From Bacteroidales bacterium (lineage in GTDB: Bacteria; Bacteroidota; Bacteroidia; Bacteroidales; UBA932), in the NCBI GenBank assembly GCA_017501525.1, contig JAFVWT010000005.1, positions 1-48,918 of the forward strand: a stretch of DNA of 48,918 nt, read 5' to 3'. The notes below the pieces were generated by a model that was not told where the DNA came from, ran no database searches, and was given only the letters and a program-made list of their open reading frames with translations. Positions 42,140-48,918 of this stretch are shown here, in pieces; position 1 is the first letter of the stretch; each line of letters opens with the position of its first letter. Both the position numbers and the translations under genes were made by a program.

Positions 42140-43210
42140 CTATTGTTGGAGTTTCTGCAAATGGCATAGTGTGAGATTTCCATTTTCATCGCGTAGATGC
42201 ATCCCGTTTCCGAGACAATATCTGAACCATTTACATTTTCCGCAGAGGTCTTTGTTCATCCAATCGCGATTACGATATGGTTCAAACCGCTCTTCCCATA
42301 CCTCTATAAAATCGTCACGATAGATATTTCCTTGCTTAAAATCGGAACGGATGCTTGTACAAGCAGATATCGAACCATCAATTAGGACAGATGCAACGGA
42401 TAGTCCTGCCTGGCAAGTGTATAGATGATCTCTTACATAGCCTTCGTACTCTCCAAGAAATCCTTCACAGCCATAACTGAGGTTTATTCTTCCTTCTTTA
42501 CGGGTCTTTTTGATAAATTCCATTACTCCCCTAAATCGCTCATTAGAGAGTTGCAGTTCAGGGTCGTTAGCGGCCCTTCCGTTAGGGAAAACAGTGAAGA
42601 TTCTCCAATCTTTGAGCCCTAAGGAGATGAGGTACTCTTTGAAATCCTCAAGTGACTCGTAATTTCTATTGTTGGCACAAGTGACCACATCAAATTTAAT
42701 GGAAGGCTCTTTGGCTAAAATCTCTATGGCTTTCGTTGCACACTGAAATGATAGTTCGTCTCCTCTCATCCAATTGTGGTCTTGTTCAAAGCCATCCAGA
42801 CTGATTGTTAGTGAATGGATTCCTGATGCGAGCAGTTGATCTATTTTTTTTGGGGTCATCAATCTTCCGTTTGAAACCATTCCCCAGGGAAATTCCATGT
42901 CATAAATGGCCCTTCCACATTGAATAAGATCTTCTCTTACAAGAGGCTCTCCTCCTGAAATTATCACCATTATTTTATGGGAGTCATATCTCTCTTTTAT
43001 CCTGACAAGAACTTTTCTGAAATCTTCAAATGGCATGTCGGGGTGCAATGACGATGTTTTACAATCGCTTCCGCAATGTCTGCACTTGAGATTGCATCTT
43101 AGGGTACATTCCCAAAATAGTTGTGTCAGCGGATGGCTCTGTTGAAATTCCTTTATCAATTGCCGCTGAAGTTCCAGAGCAAGGCGTTGTTTGATAGAGA
43201 TAGAACCCAT
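42140..43210 (-). CDS. radical SAM/SPASM enzyme of the rSAM-lipoprotein pair
   Basis: The 356-residue protein has the radical SAM cluster motif CNLKCRHC (Cys 39, 43, 46), GGEPLVREDL, and a C-terminal SPASM region with seven or more cysteines (CQAGLS, ACTSIRSD, CGKCKWFRYC, CHLQ) for extra iron-sulfur clusters. It matches, from memory, the TIGR04133 type that always sits next to a TIGR04134 lipoprotein in Bacteroidetes. The presumed substrate is that lipoprotein; the modification is unknown. Its start lies one base after the lipoprotein gene stop, in a three-gene operon. Confidence 0.9.
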   Translation of the reverse strand: MGSISIKQRLALELQRQLIKEFQQSHPLTQLFWECTLRCNLKCRHCGSDCKTSSLHPDMPFEDFRKVLVRIKERYDSHKIMVIISGGEPLVREDLIQCGRAIYDMEFPWGMVSNGRLMTPKKIDQLLASGIHSLTISLDGFEQDHNWMRGDELSFQCATKAIEILAKEPSIKFDVVTCANNRNYESLEDFKEYLISLGLKDWRIFTVFPNGRAANDPELQLSNERFRGVMEFIKKTRKEGRINLSYGCEGFLGEYEGYVRDHLYTCQAGLSVASVLIDGSISACTSIRSDFKQGNIYRDDFIEVWEERFEPYRNRDWMNKDLCGKCKWFRYCLGNGMHLRDENGNLTLCHLQKLQQ

Positions 43211-43211
43211 T

Positions 43212-43688
43212 TTATTCTTGTTGTGATATTTCCTTAAGTTCTATCAGTACATCAGAAGAGTAGGTTCCATTATCCCATGACCCTGTTCCCTGTTCGGTAT
43301 TTTGCAGGGATATTTCAACTACTTTTTCAGGGTAGTTGCCATCACTTTGCGTGTCGAGGTCTCTTACCTTGACAAACATTACATCGTTGGGAAATCCGTT
43401 ACCATAGAGTGTGAATTCTCCATTAGTATTTACAACGGTAGAGTCCATTGGATATTTCTCAGGAGTATTCTTTCCATTGTTGTATCTGACTTCATGCAGT
43501 GTAACACTTACACCGGTTACGGCATTTCTGGTATCGGCATCAATTACTTTTCCTTTAACTTCAAATTCTGCGTGTGGAACACCGTATTCACATTTTATCG
43601 TTTCGCAACTGTTGATAGAACATCCTGTCATAGATATTCCAAGTAGGCCGAACAACCATTTTGAGAAATTTAAAATATAACGTTTCAT
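43212..43688 (-). CDS. radical SAM-associated putative lipoprotein
   Basis: The 158-residue protein has an N-terminal hydrophobic segment (FSKWLFGLLGISMTGC, lipid cysteine at about 23). The family motif CEYGVPHAEFEVKGKV comes next, then a carboxypeptidase-regulatory-like beta sandwich (about 45-150; TGVSVTLHEVRYNNG, VVNTNGEFTLYG). Its proximity to the SPASM enzyme and the conserved YGxP text identify the TIGR04134 type. It is the presumed substrate of that enzyme, secreted to the outer envelope. It is the second gene of the operon, 25 bases after the barrel gene. Confidence 0.88.
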   Translation of the reverse strand: MKRYILNFSKWLFGLLGISMTGCSINSCETIKCEYGVPHAEFEVKGKVIDADTRNAVTGVSVTLHEVRYNNGKNTPEKYPMDSTVVNTNGEFTLYGNGFPNDVMFVKVRDLDTQSDGNYPEKVVEISLQNTEQGTGSWDNGTYSSDVLIELKEISQQE

Positions 43689-43713
43689 GATGCTGGTATT
43701 TTATGTGTGATTT

Positions 43714-44469
43714 TTATTTGTTAAACTGCCAGGCAAAACCCATACTTATGCCCCAATTTTGATTAGTTTCCCGGAGATTCAGATCAGCCGAAATGTCAAG
43801 TTGAAATCTCCTGGCAATGCTCCAGTAGAACCCGAAATCTACGGCGTAATTGTTATCTGTCGGACCAATGTTATTATAACTTTCTGCAAATATTCCTATT
43901 TTATCGGTGATGTCAGCTCCCACGCTGGCGGCTAAAAATAACGAGGGGTATGGGTTTGAACCATCCCATTGTGTACCGATATTATAACATATATAAAGCC
44001 ATTCGGTTATGAAATTTTCGAAAAGGAGGTATAATGATGGGGCAAGTGCTTGGGTTCCATACTCTTTTGTGGCAGTTCCTGGGATTGAAAGATCTGCCAT
44101 GACAGAGATGGCAGGAATCGCTCCACGACCTTCAAAACAACTTATTTTTGTACCTATATTAACTCCGGTAAATGCCGTTTTATAAGTGTCGTAATTGAAA
44201 CTTCTATCGAGAATACCATCTCCACCTATTCTTAATTCTGTATTTTGAAATAATCCAAATCTTAATAGTGTATTGCTGAAGGTGAATGTACTACTTGACG
44301 GGGTGCAGTTATATCCGAAACCTTGCTCTATTTGCAATACATTGTGCCCTACGATGCCGGGACCGGTTGCAACCCCGGGACGGTCAGCTGTAAATGGAAC
44401 TTCTTCTTGAGCTGAGATTGTTAATATGCCGATAAGTAGAGATATTAATATAGTTATAGTTTTTTTCAT
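43714..44469 (-). CDS. outer-membrane transporter-like barrel (MetA-type)
   Basis: The 251-residue protein has a signal peptide (1-20, ending ISAQ). The text FTADRPGVATGPGIVGHNVLQIEQGFGY is typical of the 'transporter'/Phenol_MetA_deg-like barrels of Bacteroidetes. Later strands (TELRIGGDGILDRSF, LFLAASVGADITDKIGIFAESY) alternate as in barrels, and it ends GFAWQFNK. The substrate is unknown. It heads the operon with the rSAM lipoprotein and enzyme, which suggests a shared envelope task, though this third partner is not a fixed member of the pair. Confidence 0.78.
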   Translation of the reverse strand: MKKTITILISLLIGILTISAQEEVPFTADRPGVATGPGIVGHNVLQIEQGFGYNCTPSSSTFTFSNTLLRFGLFQNTELRIGGDGILDRSFNYDTYKTAFTGVNIGTKISCFEGRGAIPAISVMADLSIPGTATKEYGTQALAPSLYLLFENFITEWLYICYNIGTQWDGSNPYPSLFLAASVGADITDKIGIFAESYNNIGPTDNNYAVDFGFYWSIARRFQLDISADLNLRETNQNWGISMGFAWQFNK

Positions 44470-44573
44470 AAATCCTCTAGGTTTGGCCTTATATTATCTA
44501 TGATGCAATATTAGAAAAAATGTTGCAAACATCTGCCGATTAATGGACATTAATTTCGTATATTATAGTACAG

Positions 44574-45650
44574 CTATTTAATCTCAATTAATGCAATATC
44601 GCTGCGTGTACCTATTCTGAATGGGGGTCCCCAAAGGGAAATACCACTGGATACCCAGACGTGAGAATTCTTCCATTTGCGGTAACCATGGCTTTGTGCG
44701 TACATATTTTTTACAATTATATTCAATGGCCAAACTTGCCCATTGTGGGTGTGTCCGCAGATCATAAGATTAACCCCAAGTGAGTCACCGATGTGAATTT
44801 CCCGAGGTTGATGGTCCAAGACGATTGTCCCTTTTTGTGACGGATATCTTGAAAGCAGTTCTTCAAGTGATGCTCTGGAACTATTGGACCAATCGTCCCG
44901 TCCTATTATGGTAAACCCGTTATCAATTGTAACAGCACTATCTCTTAGCATTGTAACATTTGTTTGTGCTAAGTATTTGCTACATTCCTCAATAGAACTT
45001 ATGTACTCATGATTTCCGGGGGCGAGATATATTGGAACGGTTATTCTTGATAGTTCATCTGCAAATGGGGCTTCCCATAGCGGTTTTACACTATTATCAA
45101 TCATGTCTCCGGCGATGAGTACTATATCAGGTCTGAGAGAGTTTATTTTGTTGATATATTTTCTGAGCATTTTCGGACCGGTTCCGTAACCTAAATGGAC
45201 ATCACTTATGGCCACTATTCTGAGAGGGTCATTGTTTGGACTGCTGTTGGAGAATGTCAATTTTAGTTCCTCCGTTTTTGGATTGCGGTAGTTGATATTT
45301 CCAATAACAAGAATAGCTGTAGTTAATGCAATTGCGTACCAGAATCTTCCTGTGAGTTTTGGAATGATGATGTGAAGTATGTCAAAAAACACAAGGGCAA
45401 GTACCATATAGAGAAGGAATACTAACCATACTGATCCTATGTGAAAAAGAATGCGAGGAAAAATGTCAGGAACTCTGCAATTGCTTATACCAAAGGATAT
45501 GAATAGGGAAAAGGCTGTAAACCAAAATAATATCCCAAATATCCATTTGCCCCAAAGGGGGATTTGTGTCAGAACTTGCATAGATCTCCAGAACAGATAT
45601 CCATTTCCTGCAAGGTATATAATAGGTAAAATTGTAAAAATAAGTTTCAT
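44574..45650 (-). CDS. membrane metallophosphoesterase (YkuE/YaeI-like)
   Basis: The 358-residue protein has four N-terminal membrane helices (about 2-22, 36-57, 70-95, 103-120). A calcineurin-type phosphoesterase domain follows with all metal motifs: ISDVHLG (D150, H152), GDMID (D182), GNHEY (N213, H214) and GHTHNGQ (about 299-305). Relatives such as YaeI act on UDP-diacylglucosamine-like lipids or other phosphodiesters; the substrate here is open. It is monocistronic, with a -7 box at 45667. Confidence 0.92.
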   Translation of the reverse strand: MKLIFTILPIIYLAGNGYLFWRSMQVLTQIPLWGKWIFGILFWFTAFSLFISFGISNCRVPDIFPRILFHIGSVWLVFLLYMVLALVFFDILHIIIPKLTGRFWYAIALTTAILVIGNINYRNPKTEELKLTFSNSSPNNDPLRIVAISDVHLGYGTGPKMLRKYINKINSLRPDIVLIAGDMIDNSVKPLWEAPFADELSRITVPIYLAPGNHEYISSIEECSKYLAQTNVTMLRDSAVTIDNGFTIIGRDDWSNSSRASLEELLSRYPSQKGTIVLDHQPREIHIGDSLGVNLMICGHTHNGQVWPLNIIVKNMYAQSHGYRKWKNSHVWVSSGISLWGPPFRIGTRSDIALIEIK

Positions 45651-45666
45651 TATTAATTATTTTTTT

Positions 45667-45674
45667 CAAAGTTA
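45667..45674 (-). promoter_or_regulatory. -7 element of the metallophosphoesterase gene
   Basis: TAACTTTG on the minus strand, 16 bases before the ATG at 45650. TTTG occurs 17 bases further upstream, slightly closer than the usual 19-21. Confidence 0.45.
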
Positions 45675-45821
45675 ACTATATTTTCAATATGCAAACAGTA
45701 TGGTGCACAACTTCTCTTCAATGAACATTCATCACTCAAAATTTTATAATAAACTCTCACATTTCCATCATTATCAGATGCAAAATGTCCGCAATTGTAA
45801 AAACTTCACATAGCAGATAGA

Positions 45822-45880
45822 TTTTCTTAAAGGAAGTTTTAAAATCCTCTTTTTAAACGTGGTATTTGTAGAAGTCCCCT
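45822..45880 (+). repeat. partial copy of the palindromic intergenic repeat
   Basis: Its reverse complement, GGGGACTTCTACAAATACC then ACGTTTAAAAAG and TTAAAACTTC, aligns with the first third of copy 3 (GGGATATTCTATAAATTAC, ACGTTTTAAAGG, CCAAAACTTC). The central hairpin half is absent or drifted. Confidence 0.5.
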
Positions 45881-45939
45881 CAACTATCTCAGGATTTGGG
45901 AAACCTCTGTCAGATTTTACCCAAAGGGCAATGGTGATA

Positions 45940-45978
45940 TAAAAGTGAGCCCTGCTATTCTCACGAACGGCAGGGCTC
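45940..45978 (-). terminator. terminator of the 911-residue surface protein gene
   Basis: GAGCCCTGC (45947-45955) and GCAGGGCTC (45970-45978) are perfect complements. On the minus strand ACTTTTAT follows. It lies 45 bases past the stop at 46023. Confidence 0.8.
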
Positions 45979-46022
45979 CTCAAACTTAGTTCTTTTCTTT
46001 AACTATAAATGTTTGGTTCTGT

Positions 46023-48758
46023 CTATTTTGTTAATGTAACTTCTATAAGTCCAGCTGTTGTAGATTGAAAATAAACATCTTTTGCCTCAATACCGAGTAG
46101 GTATCCCCCTGTACCCGGATTGCTGTTAGTCGTCTTAGTTAAAGCTATGTCATTTACTTTTATTCCTGATACAGAGTAACCTGCCGGAACGTCAATAAGA
46201 TTCATATAAACGTGAAGGTATTCAATCTCGTTGATAGGGATAGGCATACCAGGTTTCAATTCCAAATCTTCGCCCTTATCATCCAATATTGCCAGATGAA
46301 CTGAAACTTTGTAAGAATTCTCACTGATTGTTTCTTTTTTGATATTGCTAAAACGGAAAGTAACCGCGTCTGTAATTCTGGTATCTCCTTCAAAAACAGA
46401 GTACTTGGTAATCTGCGGATTTAGACCTACGATAGTAGACAGTTCCTTTCCAGTACTAACACCTATGTAACTGCCATAGAAAAAGTTTTTGGTCCTAACA
46501 TAATCTTTGTAATCAGCATAAGTAACAGCAAACGGACTGAACGACTTGGTGTAAATTGTCAAAACACCTGTAGCAGAATCGTAATTGTAGGTTTGGTCAG
46601 CTTTTGTGTCTGCCTGAGTCAAATCAGTTCCATTGTGTGTAACGCTGGAGATAATCTTTCCAGGGCCTACGTTCATTGCCACTTCATAGATAGTGGTTCC
46701 ATCGCTGCTCACCTGTGCATCATTTTTATACATGGTAAGGTTAAAAGAAACACTTGTTTCCCCTGTTGTAGGGTCAGTAGTTGTATTTTCATCGCTTACC
46801 TCAATTTTATATTCATCACCCTCCGATGTAACTGATGCAGGGACGGTAACCTCTATATTTCCGCCATCAAGCACAACTTCAGTGTTGTTTGCTGGAACTG
46901 TGACTGTGTTTGATTTAATGAGTTTGTTATTCTCAATAGTCACATTAGTTCCATCAGTAACTTTAATATAGTCAGCATCAGTTCCTTGATAATCTATGAT
47001 AGTATTGTCCTTAATTACAACAACAGCATCACTATTGTTCAACGAAGCACGAACAAAACGTTCTTCACCTGAAACAGAAGTATTTCCTGTAATAGTAATA
47101 TTACCTGTGTAAGTTTTATCTGGATGATATGTAACATCACTAGTAATGAGCATATCGCGTGCTTTTATACCCTTGAAAGTATTATCAGTGATAACCAAAT
47201 TATGCATTGCACGAGATTCAATCACTTGGTAAGCTCCGATAACTTCGCATCCTGAGATGGTAAGATTCTTCACTCCGGCAGTCATTACATACTCGCCTGT
47301 GGCCTTATCACTTAGTTCCTTATATCCTGAAATCTGTTGGAATACGAAACGGTTATTATTATCAGCATCGGTCATTTTACAACCAACGATATTAAGACCA
47401 TCTATACCTAGAGCAGAACCTTTAGAACCTTCAAAATTAAATACAGTTTGCTTACCACTAAAGGTTACACCTTCTACTTTAAGATTATTGATATCTATAT
47501 AACTTGCACCACTACCAGGAATCCAACCAACTTGAAAATCAAATCCGTCAACTATAGCACCTTCAGCACCAATAATGGTCAAATTTTCTATTCTTCTATA
47601 CTTCTCATTTCCTGGAGCATCTCCACCGGCATCAGTAATATCCACAACTGTACTTGAAGAATTCTTGCGGAAAATCAAAGTACCATAGTTCACTCCCGCA
47701 ACAAGTCTGATAACATCACCAGATTTAGCATTATCAAGAGCAGCCTGTGCAGCAGCAGTATTTTCAACTACCCAACTATTGTTATCATCAGAAACATTGT
47801 CACCATTTTCATCAACAAATCTATCATCAACAACAACATTGAAATCAGTGGTTGATGAAATAAGATTACCTACGATGTTGGTTCTGTAGTTTTCTCTTAC
47901 AGGAACGTTGGTAAATTTATGGTTGATTGATTGGTTATTGCTCAAAGTAATAGTAGCATCAACAGTAATCAAAGCCTGATCATCACCAACGATTGGAAGA
48001 TAATCCATTGAAACATACTCATAGTCTTCACCTGCAACCTTAATTGTTTGATCTAAAGGAAGATATGTTGAAACAGTATAATTATCCTCAGCAATAAAAG
48101 TATATACTTTTTCCTTATTTGCTTCGGTAACTGTACCAAAACCACTTACAGTATTAAAATTATCAGCAATACCTTTTACCTTTATCACAGAACTTTGCAA
48201 AGTAAAAGTTCCTGCATTATTTGTCAAACTACCTGCGGTTGTTCCCAAGTTCAATTGAGCAAAAGGACGTCTAAGGGTTACAGGTTGTGAAGTTCCTGTT
48301 GGTTGGAAATTATCCCAATAATAGAAGAACGCAGCACCAGCGTCAGTATTGTGATAATTCTTATTCATAGGGATATTCACAAGATCAAAATTATACTCAT
48401 TGTTTACCTTTTCAGATGACACATAATTGTCGCCAACTTGTGCCCAGAAGACAACATCATACAATTGACCTTGTATAAGATTTAGCTGGACCGTTGCTTT
48501 ACCTTCTGAAACCTCTGCAACTGTTCTATAAATAGGTGTTGCGTCATTTGCGGAAGCATCAGCATAAACTGCTACAAACAATTGGTTAACATTAGCAGCC
48601 GAACCTAGTGTAGGATCAGCTTTAGTTCCCATAGCGTCGGGAAGTTGTACAGTAAAAGTTGTAGGGCCTGCGATTTGAGGCTCAACAATACTTTCCTGAC
48701 ACGAAGTAGCAAACAGCCCTGCTGCCAATGCTACTAATGAAAGAAAATACTTTCTCAT
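46023..48758 (-). CDS. large fimbrillin-like/DUF6562 surface lipoprotein with beta-helix
   Basis: The 911-residue protein has a lipoprotein signal peptide (AAGLFATSC, lipid cysteine 20). An N-terminal DUF6562/fimbrillin-like domain follows (about 30-300: TFTVQLPDAMGTKADP, LIQGQLYDVVFWAQV, VNIPMNKNYHNTDAGAAFFY, PVTLRRPFAQLNLGTT, VPVRENYRTNIVGNL). Next is a right-handed beta-helix (about 335-640: AALDNAKSGDVIRLVAGVNYGTLIF, IIGAEGAIVDGFDF, VEGVTFSGK), and then a C-terminal beta domain (about 640-911). The fusion suggests a surface-exposed adhesin or matrix protein rather than a polymerising fimbrillin. It is monocistronic, with a promoter at 48839-48871. Confidence 0.85.
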   Translation of the reverse strand: MRKYFLSLVALAAGLFATSCQESIVEPQIAGPTTFTVQLPDAMGTKADPTLGSAANVNQLFVAVYADASANDATPIYRTVAEVSEGKATVQLNLIQGQLYDVVFWAQVGDNYVSSEKVNNEYNFDLVNIPMNKNYHNTDAGAAFFYYWDNFQPTGTSQPVTLRRPFAQLNLGTTAGSLTNNAGTFTLQSSVIKVKGIADNFNTVSGFGTVTEANKEKVYTFIAEDNYTVSTYLPLDQTIKVAGEDYEYVSMDYLPIVGDDQALITVDATITLSNNQSINHKFTNVPVRENYRTNIVGNLISSTTDFNVVVDDRFVDENGDNVSDDNNSWVVENTAAAQAALDNAKSGDVIRLVAGVNYGTLIFRKNSSSTVVDITDAGGDAPGNEKYRRIENLTIIGAEGAIVDGFDFQVGWIPGSGASYIDINNLKVEGVTFSGKQTVFNFEGSKGSALGIDGLNIVGCKMTDADNNNRFVFQQISGYKELSDKATGEYVMTAGVKNLTISGCEVIGAYQVIESRAMHNLVITDNTFKGIKARDMLITSDVTYHPDKTYTGNITITGNTSVSGEERFVRASLNNSDAVVVIKDNTIIDYQGTDADYIKVTDGTNVTIENNKLIKSNTVTVPANNTEVVLDGGNIEVTVPASVTSEGDEYKIEVSDENTTTDPTTGETSVSFNLTMYKNDAQVSSDGTTIYEVAMNVGPGKIISSVTHNGTDLTQADTKADQTYNYDSATGVLTIYTKSFSPFAVTYADYKDYVRTKNFFYGSYIGVSTGKELSTIVGLNPQITKYSVFEGDTRITDAVTFRFSNIKKETISENSYKVSVHLAILDDKGEDLELKPGMPIPINEIEYLHVYMNLIDVPAGYSVSGIKVNDIALTKTTNSNPGTGGYLLGIEAKDVYFQSTTAGLIEVTLTK

Positions 48759-48838
48759 AAAATCTTGATTTTAAATTAATAATAAGGTTAAATTAAATAT
48801 GTATAATAAATAATGTCACACAATTCTGCTGTTAGAAA

Positions 48839-48871
48839 CAAATTCACAAACTCCAAGTTCCATCTTACAAA
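48839..48871 (-). promoter_or_regulatory. candidate promoter of the 911-residue surface protein gene
   Basis: On the minus strand TTTG (48868-48871), 21 bases, then TGAATTTG (48839-48846), one base off TAnnTTTG. It leaves a leader of about 75 bases. A lone GTCAC-like text near 48814 does not have the paired geometry of sites A-C. Confidence 0.4.
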
Positions 48872-48918
48872 CCGTTCTTAAGTGGTAGCACTATTAATTA
48901 TGAAAAGTATTGAAACCA

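Noticed and set aside
48811-48825. GTCAC-like text upstream of the 911-residue surface gene as a regulator site
   Set aside because: Single copy and downstream of the best promoter candidate; geometry differs from sites A-C.

Overview
The window reads as a chromosomal segment of a Bacteroidetes bacterium, most likely order Bacteroidales. The reasons are the gene families (DUF4301, DUF2764, DUF3575, DUF6562-like fimbrillin-type lipoproteins, a hybrid two-component system fused to an AraC domain, the rSAM/lipoprotein pair), repeated promoters of the Bacteroidetes TAnnTTTG type with a TTTG about 20 bases upstream, and AT-rich leaders without strong Shine-Dalgarno sites. No rRNA, tRNA or CRISPR array was recognised.

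Layout. 1-246: the 3' end of an IS3-type element. 294-779: a small outer-membrane barrel. 1004-8205 (minus): a V/A-type ATPase operon E-DUF2764-A-B-D-I-K. 8400-14382 (minus): a TPR protein, YebC, methylmalonyl-CoA epimerase and a four-subunit Na+-pumping methylmalonyl-CoA decarboxylase, ending in a strong terminator. 14502-18430 (plus): recF, DUF721, pdxB, DUF4301. 18684-21338 (plus): small cytoplasmic protein, OmpA/DUF3575 protein, lipoprotein. 21563-21877: TerB-like gene. 21878-22408: gene-free, packed with repeats and hairpins. 22409-28578 (minus): six-gene operon of secreted Big2, beta-helix, barrel and lipoprotein genes. 28864-30364 (plus): LemA and TPM protein. 30372-33344 (minus): TPR-containing hybrid sensor/AraC regulator. 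33507-34481 (minus): deoxyhypusine-synthase homologue. 34573-40646 (plus): ffh, folD, thioredoxin-like lipoprotein, YitT, and a 755-residue membrane protein. 40661-48758: ybaK, a lipoprotein, the rSAM/lipoprotein/barrel operon, a membrane metallophosphoesterase and a 911-residue surface protein.

How the genes work together. Propionate-pathway decarboxylation (epimerase plus decarboxylase) should export Na+. The neighbouring ATPase K subunit carries what looks like the complete Na+ ligand set known from Enterococcus hirae NtpK, so the two operons may form one Na+ circuit.

The most interesting signal is regulatory. Three promoters, those of the plus operon at 18684, the minus operon at 28578 and the hybrid regulator gene itself, carry GTCAC direct repeats exactly 21 bases apart, placed 31-32 bases upstream of a TAnnTTTG -7 box and always in the same orientation to the gene. 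This points to one self-regulated surface-protein regulon driven by the TPR hybrid regulator. A second unexplained signal is a family of palindromic intergenic repeats (21878, 22202, 29449, 42067, 45822). Functions are inferred from recalled family features; no database search was run.
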